A stretch of DNA of 64,000 bases, from contig JYNY01000372.1 in assembly GCA_000954095.1 (NCBI GenBank), positions 40,001-104,000 on the forward strand, read 5' to 3'. Below, one piece after another: positions 1 through 9,808 of this stretch. The notes beneath the pieces were generated by a model. That model made no database searches, was not told the origin of the DNA, and saw only the letters and a program-made list of their open reading frames with translations. Position 1 is the first letter of the stretch, and each line of letters starts with the position of its first letter. The translations under genes were made by a program, and so were the position numbers. This DNA is from Candidatus Omnitrophus magneticus (GTDB taxonomy: Bacteria > Omnitrophota > Gorgyraeia > Tantalellales > Tantalellaceae).

Positions 1-1
1 G

Positions 2-1063
2 CGTGGGTTTAACGTTCAGCTTTTAATTGGCGGCATTAGCCAGAAATCAAAGGGAAAAATTATTTCTGATATAAAAGAAGGCTGTGTGGATTTTATAATT
101 GGGACGCATGCGGTGTTTCATGAAAAATTGGAATATAAAAATCTTGGTCTTGTGATTGTAGATGAACAGCATAAATTCGGAGTAGAACAGATAAACTTGC
201 TTATCAATAAAAACGCACGGACAGATGTTCTTGTTATGTCGGCAACGCCAATCCCGCGCAGTTTAACAATGGCTATGTATGGCGATATGGATATTTCTAT
301 TTTGGATGAAAAACCAGCAGGAAGAGAGCCTGTTACAACGTGGTGGGCAAATGAAGATAAAAGATGGGAAATATATGAATTTATAAGAAATGAAATAAAA
401 AAAGGGCATCAAGCCTATATAATTTGTTCGCGTGTGGCGGGGAGTGAAGAAGAAAATCTTACATCTGTCTGCGGGTTGAAAGAACATTTAGAAAAAGAAG
501 TCTTTACAGATTTGCCGATTGCGCTGATTCATGGGAAAATGAAAACAGTTGAAAAAGATAAAGTAATGATGGATTTTAAAAATGGAAAATATAATGTGCT
601 TATTTCAACTACGGTTATTGAGGTCGGAGTTGATGTGCCAAATGCCACGATAATGCTTATAGAAAATGCGGACAGATACGGCCTTGCGCAATTGCATCAA
701 CTTAGAGGAAGAATTGGCAGGGGCAAATCAGCGGCGTATTGTATTTTAATGGGACAGGCCATGAATAGCGCGAGTGAAGAGCGCCTAAAAACAATAGCAA
801 GTACGGACAGCGGGTTTGATATTTCAGAAAAAGATTTAGATTTGCGCGGTCCCGGAGAGTTTTTAGGAAAACGGCAAACCGGTTTACCTGAAATTAAGTT
901 TGGAGATATTGTTAAAGATTTTGACATTATGGAAGTCGCGAGAGAAGAAGCTTTTAATCTTGTAAATGATGACCCGGAATTAAAATCAGAAAATAATTTG
1001 AAAATAAAAAAAATTATAACGGAACGGTTTGTCCAGAAAAATACAGTTCCCCATGGCGAATAA
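2..1063 (+). CDS. recG: ATP-dependent DNA helicase RecG, C-terminal part
   Basis: The gene is cut by the window edge; the frame is open from base 2, giving about 353 C-terminal residues. RecG unwinds and remodels branched DNA (stalled forks, Holliday junctions). Visible superfamily 2 helicase motifs are the Walker B-type box DEQHKFG near base 160, SATPIPR at about 240 and motif VI QLRGRIGRG at about 700, followed by the RecG-specific stretch DLDLRGPGEFLGKRQTG. The GTG at 86 is only an internal valine. It is followed 61 bases later by rsmD on the same strand, a common bacterial neighbourhood. The N-terminal wedge domain lies outside the window. Confidence 0.96.
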   Translation, partial: RGFNVQLLIGGISQKSKGKIISDIKEGCVDFIIGTHAVFHEKLEYKNLGLVIVDEQHKFGVEQINLLINKNARTDVLVMSATPIPRSLTMAMYGDMDISILDEKPAGREPVTTWWANEDKRWEIYEFIRNEIKKGHQAYIICSRVAGSEEENLTSVCGLKEHLEKEVFTDLPIALIHGKMKTVEKDKVMMDFKNGKYNVLISTTVIEVGVDVPNATIMLIENADRYGLAQLHQLRGRIGRGKSAAYCILMGQAMNSASEERLKTIASTDSGFDISEKDLDLRGPGEFLGKRQTGLPEIKFGDIVKDFDIMEVAREEAFNLVNDDPELKSENNLKIKKIITERFVQKNTVPHGE

Positions 1064-1124
1064 CGCGAATCTTTTGGTCTCAAAAATTTTTATTTTACGC
1101 GCGTGAAAAAGAGGATATGTTTTA

Positions 1125-1676
1125 ATGCGTATTATAGGCGGAGAATACCGCGGAAGAAAAATAATCTTTCCTGATTCAGAGCTCGTTCGGCCGACAAAAG
1201 ATCGAATAAGGCAAGCTGTTTTTAATATGTTGTCTGACAATGTGCAGGGCGCTAGAGTTATTGACCTTTTCTCTGGTAGCGGCGCGTATGGGTTGGAAGC
1301 TGTTTCGCGCGGAGCGGAAACAGCGGATTTTGTGGATAATAACAAAGAAGCGATAGAGACAATTCATAGTAATATTAAACATTTAGGAGTTCAAAGTAAA
1401 ACACAGGTTATAGAAGGAGATGTTTTTAAAATTATTGAACAATTATCCCGCGAAGAAAAAAAATATAATTTTTTATTTGCTGACCCGCCGTATAAACAAA
1501 ATATGGCGAAAAAATTATTGAACACCCAGATTCTATCTGATATACTAACTCGTTCTAGTTTGCTAGTTTTTGAACATTCGGCGGAAGAAGTTATTTTTGA
1601 TAATAGTAGCTATTATACTCTTATCCGTCAAAAATCTTATAACAATATAAAAATTTCTATTTTTATAAAACCATGA
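1125..1676 (+). CDS. rsmD: 16S rRNA (guanine(966)-N(2))-methyltransferase RsmD
   Basis: 183 residues, the usual family length. It would methylate G966 of 16S rRNA using S-adenosylmethionine. The N-terminal MRIIGGEYRGRKI and the stretch VRPTKDRIRQAVFNML are family hallmarks. The SAM-binding motif FSGSGAYGLEA lies near residue 48 and the N6/N2-type catalytic motif DPPY near residue 120. The ATG at 1125 has a weak GAGG upstream. The stop overlaps the coaD start by four bases, so the two are translationally coupled. Confidence 0.95.
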   Translation: MRIIGGEYRGRKIIFPDSELVRPTKDRIRQAVFNMLSDNVQGARVIDLFSGSGAYGLEAVSRGAETADFVDNNKEAIETIHSNIKHLGVQSKTQVIEGDVFKIIEQLSREEKKYNFLFADPPYKQNMAKKLLNTQILSDILTRSSLLVFEHSAEEVIFDNSSYYTLIRQKSYNNIKISIFIKP

Positions 1677-2155
1677 ACACTATCTTTGTATACCCCGGAA
1701 CCTTTGACCCCGTCACTTTTGGTCATTTAGACGTTATAAAACGCGCTTCTCTTTTATGCGACAAGCTAGTTATTGCTGTCGCCAAAAGTGATTTGAAAAA
1801 TCCATTTTTTTCTTTGGAAGAAAGAGTTGTCATGCTACGGGAAGCTGTTTCTGAATACAAAAATGTAGAAGTAGATTTTTTTTCAGGGCTTGTGGTTGAT
1901 TACGCCCACAAGAAGGGTGCCAGAGTTGTTATAAGAGGGCTTCGGATGATTTCAGATTTTGAATATGAATTCCAAATGGCGCTAACCAATAGAAAATTTT
2001 CTGATAAAGTTGAAACAATGTTTATGATGCCGCATGAATCTTATTCTTATATATCCAGCCGTTTAATAAAAGAAGCGGCGTTTATGGGCGCGGATATTTC
2101 AAAATTTGTTCCTCAAAATGTTATTTTTAATATAAAAAATAAAATGGGCGCATGA
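1673..2155 (+). CDS. coaD: Phosphopantetheine adenylyltransferase
   Basis: 160 residues, full family length. CoaD transfers AMP from ATP to 4'-phosphopantetheine, the penultimate step of coenzyme A synthesis. The nucleotidyltransferase motif GTFDPVTFGHLD (residues about 9-20, with the HxGH-like TFGH) and the C-terminal ISSRLIKE are present. It overlaps rsmD upstream and pta downstream by four bases each, an arrangement that links CoA synthesis with the acetyl-CoA-consuming enzyme that follows. Confidence 0.96.
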   Translation: MNTIFVYPGTFDPVTFGHLDVIKRASLLCDKLVIAVAKSDLKNPFFSLEERVVMLREAVSEYKNVEVDFFSGLVVDYAHKKGARVVIRGLRMISDFEYEFQMALTNRKFSDKVETMFMMPHESYSYISSRLIKEAAFMGADISKFVPQNVIFNIKNKMGA

Positions 2156-3153
2156 TGAAAAAAAGTAAAATTTTGGAATTAAGAGAAAAAGCAAAAAATT
2201 TTAAGAAAAAAATTGTTTTACCTGAGGGGGATGATAAACGTGTTTTGCGCGCAGGCGTTTTTTTAGCGACTCAGGGGATAGCGGAAATCACAATTTTAGG
2301 AAATAATGAAAAAATAAAAAATATAGCCGATGAAAATAACATAGAACTTAAAGACGTAACTATTGTTAATCCCGTGAAACATTTGAAATTTAAAGAGCTC
2401 GCGGATGCGTATTATAATTTGCGAAAATATAAAGGCATGACACAGGAAGAAGCTGAAAAAATATTAAAAGAAATGCCTGTATTTTTTGGGGCGATGATGG
2501 TGAACGCGGGGCTTATGGATGGATTTGTTGCGGGAGCAAGTACTACTACTGCCAATGTGGCGCGGGGAGCGATACAGTGTTTAAAAATTGATAAAGCAGT
2601 AGGGACAATTTCCAGTGCGTTTATAATGGAAGTTGAAAATTCTAATTATGGTGAAAATGGATTATTTATTTTTGCGGATTGCGGGATAATTCCTCTTCCG
2701 TCGGTTCGGCAGTTGGCCGGTATCGCGATATCTTCGAGCGATTTGTTTTATAAATTGTTTGGAGTAAAGGCGCGGACTGCGCTTTTAAGTTATTCCACAA
2801 AAGGGAGCGCGGAAAGTGAAACAATAAATATAATACGAGGTGCGTTGGAAGAAGTTAAACAAAAGCGGCCCGATATTATGGTTGATGGTGAATTGCAACT
2901 TGATGCGGCAATTGTTCCGGAAGTTGCTAAAATTAAATGTCCTGAAAGCGTTATCGCGGGGAAAGCAAATGTTTTAATTTTTCCTAATCTTGAAGCAGGA
3001 AATATTGGCTATAAAATTGTGCAAAGATTAGCAAATGCTAGAGCGGTAGGCCCGATTATGCTAGGGTTAGAAAAACCTTGCAGCGATCTTTCGCGCGGAT
3101 GCGATTGGGAAGATATTGTTGATGCTGTTACGATTACTAGTTTGCGCGCGTAG
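2152..3153 (+). CDS. pta: Phosphate acetyltransferase
   Basis: 333 residues, the short (class I) form without the N-terminal regulatory domains of the enterobacterial enzyme. It interconverts acetyl-CoA plus phosphate with acetyl phosphate plus CoA. Family stretches visible are VLPEGDDKRVLRA at the N terminus, VAGASTTTANVARGAIQ around residue 127 and a C-terminal GPIMLGLEKPCSDLSRGC. Two tandem ATGs (2152 and 2155) could start translation; the first overlaps the coaD stop. With the acetate kinase next door it forms the Pta-AckA route from acetyl-CoA to acetate and ATP. Confidence 0.95.
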   Translation: MMKKSKILELREKAKNFKKKIVLPEGDDKRVLRAGVFLATQGIAEITILGNNEKIKNIADENNIELKDVTIVNPVKHLKFKELADAYYNLRKYKGMTQEEAEKILKEMPVFFGAMMVNAGLMDGFVAGASTTTANVARGAIQCLKIDKAVGTISSAFIMEVENSNYGENGLFIFADCGIIPLPSVRQLAGIAISSSDLFYKLFGVKARTALLSYSTKGSAESETINIIRGALEEVKQKRPDIMVDGELQLDAAIVPEVAKIKCPESVIAGKANVLIFPNLEAGNIGYKIVQRLANARAVGPIMLGLEKPCSDLSRGCDWEDIVDAVTITSLRA

Positions 3154-3203
3154 CTTATTATGGGCTTACGCGTCCCAAAAAATAAAATAGAAGCGAACCA
3201 ATC

Positions 3204-4352
3204 ATGCTTATATTAGTTATAAATTGCGGGTCATCTTCAGTAAAATATAATCTGTTTGACGTTGAAAGCGAAAAATCGCCTTGTAAGGGTGTTATTGAAC
3301 GGATAGGACAGAAAGGCGCGTCGCTAGATCATAAAAAAAATGGCGCGAGTTTACAAAAAGAACAACTTTCCTGTAGAAATCATTATGAGGCGATAGAAAT
3401 AATAGCAAATATTCTTATACATCCTGAAAAGGGCGTGTTATCAAGTCTTTTAGATGTCGCAGGGATTGGGCACAGGGTTGTTCATGGCGGAGAAGAATTT
3501 AAAGCAGCTACTCTTGTAAAAGAAGATGTTATAAATCATATAGAAAAATTCAGTGAACTTGCCCCTCTTCATAATCCCCCATCGCTTGCCGGTATTAAAG
3601 GATGTTTGAAAATATTTCCGGATGTAAAACAAGTCGCGATTTTTGATACAGCATTCCATCAAACAATGCCCGAATATGCCTATTGTTACGGCATTCCATA
3701 CGAATTTTATAAAAAATACGCAATAAGAAGATACGGTTTTCATGGCACAAGCCATAGATATATTTCAATAAAAGCGGCGGAACTATTAAAAAAACCGATT
3801 GCCGAAGTTAATTTAATAACTGTTCATTTAGGAAATGGATGCAGTATTTCCGCGATAGAAGGCGGTAAAAGCGTTGATACTTCAATGGGGTTTACTCCAT
3901 TGGAAGGCCTTTTAATGGGGACAAGGGCAGGGGATATTGATCCAGCGGTTGTTTTCTTTTTAATGAAAAAAGAAAATTTTACAGTGGAACAGATAGATGA
4001 TGTTTTGAATAAAAAAAGCGGTCTTTTGGGTGTATCCGGCGTAAGTAATGACATGAGAGATTTGCTTGACGCGATAAAAGAGGGCAATCATAGAGCGCGT
4101 TTAGCATATGATATTTTTGTTTACCGCATAAAAAAATATATAGGGGCTTATTCCGCAGTATTAGGGAGAGTAAACGCGGTGGCCTTTTCCGCGGGTATCG
4201 GTGAAAATGTTCCTGAAATTAAAGAAGAAATAGAAAAGCATTTAAAAGAAATGTTGCCGAACACGAAATTTTTAACTGTTAAAACGAACGAAGAATTACT
4301 GATAGCTAAAGATACGTATGCTCTTATAAATACTATTCCCGCCTGCAAATAA
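3204..4352 (+). CDS. ackA: Acetate kinase
   Basis: 382 residues, slightly shorter than the usual roughly 400. It converts acetyl phosphate and ADP to acetate and ATP. Diagnostic motifs are the N-terminal phosphate-binding VINCGSSSVKYNLF, RRYGFHGTSHRYIS around residue 176, VHLGNGCSISAI near residue 208 and FSAGIGENVPEI near residue 328. It follows pta by 50 bases and is presumably cotranscribed. A short stem-loop lies behind the stop. Confidence 0.96.
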   Translation: MLILVINCGSSSVKYNLFDVESEKSPCKGVIERIGQKGASLDHKKNGASLQKEQLSCRNHYEAIEIIANILIHPEKGVLSSLLDVAGIGHRVVHGGEEFKAATLVKEDVINHIEKFSELAPLHNPPSLAGIKGCLKIFPDVKQVAIFDTAFHQTMPEYAYCYGIPYEFYKKYAIRRYGFHGTSHRYISIKAAELLKKPIAEVNLITVHLGNGCSISAIEGGKSVDTSMGFTPLEGLLMGTRAGDIDPAVVFFLMKKENFTVEQIDDVLNKKSGLLGVSGVSNDMRDLLDAIKEGNHRARLAYDIFVYRIKKYIGAYSAVLGRVNAVAFSAGIGENVPEIKEEIEKHLKEMLPNTKFLTVKTNEELLIAKDTYALINTIPACK

Positions 4353-4395
4353 ATTATTCAAAATGTCTTACCTTTTTTTATTCAAAAAGAGATAC

Positions 4396-4421
4396 TATCC
4401 GTTGGCGGATAATATTAATTT
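4396..4421 (+). terminator. Possible weak intrinsic terminator after ackA
   Basis: A six-base-pair stem (TATCCG / CGGATA) with a four-base loop is followed about ten bases later by a run of seven T. The stem is short and separated from the T-run, so this is a weak call; readthrough into the recombinase gene at 4457 is plausible. Confidence 0.3.
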
Positions 4422-4456
4422 TTTTATCCGCAAAATGGAGTTTTAGGATCATTTAT

Positions 4457-5329
4457 ATGGAAGAGCTTGTTAAAAAATTTATGGGATATCTTGAAATAGA
4501 AAAAAATTCTTCAGGGCATACATTAAGGGCGTATGGAAAAGATTTGTCGGAATTTTTTTTGTTTTTAAATGGAAGGCAGTTAAAAGAAATAACGAATATA
4601 GATATACGAAGTTTTTTGGTTGAATTAAGGACGCGAGGTGTTTGTAAGAGGACAATAGCTCGCAAGATAGCATCTTTGAGATCTTTTTTAAAATTTTTGG
4701 TTAGAGAAAAATTTTTAGATACTAGTCCCGCGGATAGTGTGTTTTCTCCTAAATTAGATAAGAAATTCCCAAAAGTTTTAGATAAAGAAGGAGCGCTAAA
4801 ACTTTTGTTGTCTCCGGATGAAAGAGATTTGATGAAGGTTCGGGACCGTGCTGTAATGGAAATGTTTTATTCTACAGGAATGCGTATTAGTGAGGTTTCA
4901 GGGCTTGATATGGATAAAGTAGATTTGATTTCAGGGGCAGTTAAGGTAAGGGGAAAAGGGAAAAAAGAAAGGCTTACTATTCTTGGAAATCCGGCATTGA
5001 CTATGCTTTTACAATATTTGCGGCTTAAAAAAGAGGCCGGTCATGGAGATTCCCGCGCGGTTTTTTTGAATAAAAACGGCGCGCGTATTTCTGCGAGAAG
5101 CGTTCATCGTCTCATTATAAAATATGCTACTAGAAGTGAAGCAGGGCAAGGGATTTCTCCGCATTCTTTAAGGCATTCTTTTGCCACGCATATGCTGGAT
5201 AACGGTGCGGATTTAAGAACTGTGCAGGAATTATTGGGGCATAAAAATTTATCCACAACTCAAATATACACGCACATGACGCAAAGGCGAATGAGAGATA
5301 TTTATAATAAGGCGCATCCAAGAGCATAA
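4457..5329 (+). CDS. Tyrosine recombinase XerC/XerD family
   Basis: 290 residues, the normal size of a chromosomal Xer recombinase. It would act in resolving chromosome dimers at a dif-like site. The N-terminal SAM-like core-binding domain (about residues 1-90) is followed by the catalytic domain with Arg in STGMRISEV (about 142), Lys in the GKGKKERLT beta-hairpin (about 166), HSLRHSFATH (about 236-245), His in LLGHKNLSTTQ (about 261) and the nucleophile Tyr in IYTHMT (about 271). All active-site residues are intact. No integrase-type extension or adjacent attachment site is visible, so a housekeeping role is favoured over a phage integrase. XerC versus XerD cannot be separated from this sequence alone. 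Confidence 0.9.
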   Translation: MEELVKKFMGYLEIEKNSSGHTLRAYGKDLSEFFLFLNGRQLKEITNIDIRSFLVELRTRGVCKRTIARKIASLRSFLKFLVREKFLDTSPADSVFSPKLDKKFPKVLDKEGALKLLLSPDERDLMKVRDRAVMEMFYSTGMRISEVSGLDMDKVDLISGAVKVRGKGKKERLTILGNPALTMLLQYLRLKKEAGHGDSRAVFLNKNGARISARSVHRLIIKYATRSEAGQGISPHSLRHSFATHMLDNGADLRTVQELLGHKNLSTTQIYTHMTQRRMRDIYNKAHPRA

Positions 5330-5388
5330 TGTTGAAAATTTTATTAGTTTTTATTTTTGGAGGGCGGCATTTTAGAAAATTTTAGGGT

Positions 5389-8300
5389 TTACGCCATATT
5401 TAAAAGTTTCTCTCGATAAAATAGATATTCTTCATACATTTTTTCTGTTAGTTTTTCAACTGGCTCTAAGCAGATTATCCATTTGGCGAAACCTGTATTT
5501 GTTATATAATCAATCCCTAGCCGTCTTTCTAGCGCTTTATTAAGCGCGTCGCTAAAAGAGAACGCGCCACGCGTATTGTCATTCATGATAACAATGGGAA
5601 CATTCATTTTGTAATCTTTGAAAGTTTCAATCCAATTTATTCCATTACCTCTTATTATCGCGATAACATCGCGAGCGCCTTCTTTTTTAGATAGTTTTAT
5701 CAGCTTTTTAGCTTCTATCGCTGGATTAGAAATATTCATAAAATTAGAGGCAGTGTCCCATTGTTTAACGATAAGAATTTTTATTTGTCCACCTAAAGTA
5801 TATTGGATATAGTCGGCAAGGAGTTTGGTTTGGTCTTCTAATTTTTTATCTTTTGTGAATAAAAGAATATTTCCTTCCCCGAGCGCGTTTTGTTTTTTTA
5901 GTAGATTTAGAGTAGCTGGAAAATCTAATAGTACAGCATTTTTTAAAATATCATCTGAATAAAGAATGATCGACCGGTTGTTTTGTTTTTGATTTTCTTT
6001 AAAAAGGAGTTTTATATTAAAGGACGCGTTTTTTTTAATTACAGAAATACGTCTTTTTAGCCCGGCAAAAGAGTCTAGGTTTTGCATGATAAAATTCCGT
6101 AAGGTTTTACCTAAATGTTCTTGTTCAATAGCTCCAAAAATAGCGGATTGATTTTCATAATTTATTTTATGGCTGGAGCGGTTTATTTCTACGGATGTAA
6201 AAAGAGTATATTTTTCTGGCAGGCATTCATGATAGATATATTGAGCTAATAAGACAGGAGAAATATCGAATAAATAATTTATCAGTTCTACTGAAAGACC
6301 TATTTTTTCTTTGTAACGAAAGCCTAATAGATAATTTTCCGGGTCTTTTATAACGGCATGAAAGAAGTAAAGAAAGTTGTTTGCTTGTTTTATATCTAGT
6401 AAAGAGTTAAGTTTGGCAAGTACAGCGGCATTTTCAGAGTTAGTGCTATTATTTTTTGTTATATCTATTGCTATTTGTAATGCCTCATAGAATTTTTTTA
6501 AAAGTATTTTTTTTTCTCGCGGCTCGAGTGTGAGACGTTTCGGTAAAGAGCCTTGTAACATTTTTTTTAATGAAGGGCCGTTGCCAATAGCGGAAATATC
6601 CGCGTCATCATTATTATTTAAGACGCTTTCAGGTATTTTAAATATTTTTAATGTGCCGGAAATATCGCCAATCGCGAGGATATTATTGTTTACGGCAAGC
6701 GATGATATCTCTGTGTCATTTATCCGCGATAAAAAAATAGAATGGTTTTTTATATTATAAACCAATAACAATCCTTGAGAGTATCCTAGAAATAGTAGAT
6801 TTTCTTCTAAAGCTGTACATGTAATTTTTTCTCTTTTATTAATGAAAAGATCAGCAGGCGCGGCGGCTAAGTTTTTAATATCCCAGATTGTTAATCTCTT
6901 TATAGCATCAATACATACTATAAAATTATCATTCGCTACCAGATGCTCTAAAGGTGAGATGATTCCGTTATTATTGGGAATTAAAGTTTTTAAGAATAAG
7001 GGAGAGCTAGGGTTTGTTATATCCCAGACATTAATAGTATCTAGTATATCGGCAGTTATAAGAATATTTTTATTAATTATTATTTTAGTTATTTCCGTGG
7101 TATGTCCGTGGCTACGCTTAGTCAGCACGCTAAGTCTTTTTAATGAGGGAGTTTCAAAAATTTGGATTTCACCGTTTCTATGGCCGGAGATTAATAATCC
7201 GCGAGAGAGTTGCATAGCGCTGATTGATTGGCTGGGCAGGGTAGGGCCAATGGAGGGCTCAAGATTATTGAATAGGAGAATTTGATTAAATTGCGAGTCT
7301 TCGATAGCAAGAAATTGATCGGAAGCACTGATAAGCGGGAAAGTTTTTTTGCGTGAAGACAGGGGATTTTTTTTTAAAAATTTTAAATTTTTAAAATCGC
7401 GTGAATTGATAATACAAATATTATTATGTCCAAGCCCATGTATTATATATTCATTAGCTAGTTGCAGGCTGTGTATAAAAGTATTATTTTTATTTTCGTA
7501 CGAACGCGCGGCATGTTGTATTGACCACAAAAGAGAGAAGTTGTTGTTAGAGAATTCTTTTGATAGAAAGGGTTCTAATGAGATTATTTTTATTGTTTGA
7601 TCAAAACTGCTTGATATAAGAAAGTCGTTAGATACCCCAAGACAAGTAATAGCATCGTCATGCGCGGTATGATTTTGAATAAATTTGGGATTGGCAGGGT
7701 CAGCAATATCCCAGAGTTCTATTATACCGGCAGATGTGCCATAGATTAAAAGATTTTTTGTAAGGCAAACGCGTATTGCGTTTACAGCTTTTATTGGCAA
7801 TACTTTTATAAATTGTGGTTCGATTGGATTTTGGATGTTCCAAAGAGTCACCGTGCCAGCAATATCTAAAGTGGCCAAAGTGTTTTGTTCAATATCAAGC
7901 TTAACTACCACGTTTGCCGTGTTTTGTTTTTGGTTATTAACAAAGATATTTATTAATTTTAAAGAATAAGGGAACGAAATGTCCCATATTTTTATTAATG
8001 AATCTTCTCCAGAGGTAAAAAGATAGTTCCCTTTCAGGGTAGAACTGTAAATACGGCCTTTATGGCATCGAGTCGTACTAAGCAGATAACGGTTTTTTAT
8101 ATCCCATATTTTTATGATGCCAGTCTCGTCTGTGCTTATTAGATAATTCTGAGAGAGGGCAATGCTAGTGATATTGTCTTTATGCGTTAAAGAAGAATAT
8201 TGTATAGGCGCGAGATTGTCTGATATGTCCCATATCATGATTTCGTGATTCTTTCCAGTTGCCGCAATAATATTTTTATTGATAGCTAAATTATTGATAG

Positions 8301-9696
8301 TAAAGTTAACATCAAAAGACGTTGTAGGGATGAAACCCTTTTCGCTATCCGCGCGCCATAGCGTTAGTTTTTTATCTGTGCCGCTGGTTACCAGTAAATC
8401 TTTATAAACAGCACTAGCAGTAATAATGCTCTTAGATTTAAGTTCTATTATTTTTAAAGTGTCCGGATCCGGAGAAATGTCTAATAAAGCGGCATTTAAT
8501 TTCTCGAGAGTTTTTTTTATTATAGACTTTATCGGCGGTATGTTCGGTTGTTTCGTATTGATAAAATCTCTTAATATCATTTTAAATAAGCGCGAAGCTT
8601 CTCTCCCCCAAAAAACAGTCTGAACACCCATATAGAAAAGTTGATGGCTGGTTCTATATATATAGCCGTCCGCGGATATTGTATATTGTTCATCCGCGCA
8701 TTCATGATAAATATACTGTTCTAAAAAAAAGCGGCTAGAATTGATAATAAATTTTTCTAAAAGTTCTACTGAGAGGCCTAATATTTTTCCTTGTCTAAAA
8801 CCTAATAAATAATCTTCAGGGCCGTTTACTATAGCGTGGAAAAAATAAAAATAGTTTCCGGGCGCGGGGCTATTAAATATTTCAGTTAAATGCTGGATTA
8901 CTCTTTTATTTTGTATAATAAATTCATTGTTGGGATATTGTAATGGCTGGTTTTTTTCTAGTGTTAGTATTTGGCTTATCGCTCTTTTTAGTTCTTGAAT
9001 AAATAATGTGTTTGTTTCTCGTGAAATGTCCGCTCTTGGCGGTAAAGTGCCTTTAATTAAATCTTTTAAAGGCGTGCCGTTACCGATAGCGCTGGTAGAA
9101 AGGGTACGTATTGTTCCTTGGTTTGTAATGGCGGAGACAGTGCTTTTTCTTTCCCAGATATATAAAAAATTTTCATTTTCATATTGAATTTTTTTAGCTT
9201 GTTTAGGCGCGAACAAAGGATTTATAGAAAATACTAATTCCATGGGACTATTGTTTAACGGGATAACAAATAAATATTCTTTTTTATTTTCCGTAATATA
9301 AGGCGCTTCTTCTATGGTTAGTTCATGGAAGTTTAAAAGAGACAATGACGGATTGTTTTCTGTTCTTTTTATTATCAGTTCGTTTAAGAGTTGTTTTACC
9401 TTTTCTTCATCCATATTGTTTTTCATCGCGCGCGCGAGTATTTGCCATAAAAAAAGAAATTCGGTTGTTTCAAAAAAAGAGTTTTTTTGATTTTTTGTTG
9501 CGGCAATAGTGTTGGCAGGGGATTCTTTGTCATCAAAGAGCGGTTTAAATCCGCTTTGCGTGGCCAGACATGATGAATGTTTTTTATACGGAGTGACGGA
9601 GTCTAGGGGCAACGAAGAAAAAAGAGGTTGTTCAAAAAAGAAAATAATTGATAAAAAAATAGTAAAGATTTTTATAAAGGGATTAGCGTAGCGCAT
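5389..9696 (-). CDS. Secreted WD40-repeat protein with duplicated flanking module (1435 aa)
   Basis: The N terminus (about 30 residues: charged start, long hydrophobic stretch, then FSSLPLDS) looks like a signal peptide. Residues about 425-1020 are WD40-type repeats, with many copies of units such as LTLWRADSE, IMIWDISDN, IKIWDIKNR and VTLWNIQNP spaced roughly 40 residues apart, enough for one or two beta-propellers. On either side lies the same module: about 210-385 and about 1040-1215, each beginning AIGN..(S/P)LK and containing YFFHA(I/V), DPENYLLGFR or its variant, GLSVEL and YIYHEC. The C-terminal about 170 residues are alpha/beta and unrecognised. The start has GGAGT about eight bases upstream. 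Function unknown; probably a cell-envelope or exported scaffold. Confidence 0.85.
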   Translation of the reverse strand: MRYANPFIKIFTIFLSIIFFFEQPLFSSLPLDSVTPYKKHSSCLATQSGFKPLFDDKESPANTIAATKNQKNSFFETTEFLFLWQILARAMKNNMDEEKVKQLLNELIIKRTENNPSLSLLNFHELTIEEAPYITENKKEYLFVIPLNNSPMELVFSINPLFAPKQAKKIQYENENFLYIWERKSTVSAITNQGTIRTLSTSAIGNGTPLKDLIKGTLPPRADISRETNTLFIQELKRAISQILTLEKNQPLQYPNNEFIIQNKRVIQHLTEIFNSPAPGNYFYFFHAIVNGPEDYLLGFRQGKILGLSVELLEKFIINSSRFFLEQYIYHECADEQYTISADGYIYRTSHQLFYMGVQTVFWGREASRLFKMILRDFINTKQPNIPPIKSIIKKTLEKLNAALLDISPDPDTLKIIELKSKSIITASAVYKDLLVTSGTDKKLTLWRADSEKGFIPTTSFDVNFTINNLAINKNIIAATGKNHEIMIWDISDNLAPIQYSSLTHKDNITSIALSQNYLISTDETGIIKIWDIKNRYLLSTTRCHKGRIYSSTLKGNYLFTSGEDSLIKIWDISFPYSLKLINIFVNNQKQNTANVVVKLDIEQNTLATLDIAGTVTLWNIQNPIEPQFIKVLPIKAVNAIRVCLTKNLLIYGTSAGIIELWDIADPANPKFIQNHTAHDDAITCLGVSNDFLISSSFDQTIKIISLEPFLSKEFSNNNFSLLWSIQHAARSYENKNNTFIHSLQLANEYIIHGLGHNNICIINSRDFKNLKFLKKNPLSSRKKTFPLISASDQFLAIEDSQFNQILLFNNLEPSIGPTLPSQSISAMQLSRGLLISGHRNGEIQIFETPSLKRLSVLTKRSHGHTTEITKIIINKNILITADILDTINVWDITNPSSPLFLKTLIPNNNGIISPLEHLVANDNFIVCIDAIKRLTIWDIKNLAAAPADLFINKREKITCTALEENLLFLGYSQGLLLVYNIKNHSIFLSRINDTEISSLAVNNNILAIGDISGTLKIFKIPESVLNNNDDADISAIGNGPSLKKMLQGSLPKRLTLEPREKKILLKKFYEALQIAIDITKNNSTNSENAAVLAKLNSLLDIKQANNFLYFFHAVIKDPENYLLGFRYKEKIGLSVELINYLFDISPVLLAQYIYHECLPEKYTLFTSVEINRSSHKINYENQSAIFGAIEQEHLGKTLRNFIMQNLDSFAGLKRRISVIKKNASFNIKLLFKENQKQNNRSIILYSDDILKNAVLLDFPATLNLLKKQNALGEGNILLFTKDKKLEDQTKLLADYIQYTLGGQIKILIVKQWDTASNFMNISNPAIEAKKLIKLSKKEGARDVIAIIRGNGINWIETFKDYKMNVPIVIMNDNTRGAFSFSDALNKALERRLGIDYITNTGFAKWIICLEPVEKLTEKMYEEYLFYREKLLNMA

Positions 9697-9808
9697 AGTT
9701 TTACTCCAATAATTAAATTTTTTAAATTAAAACGTATGAAAAACAAAGCATATTTTATTATTTTTTGCAAAAACAATCAACTATTATTTTTTTAACTAAG
9801 GCGGAGGC

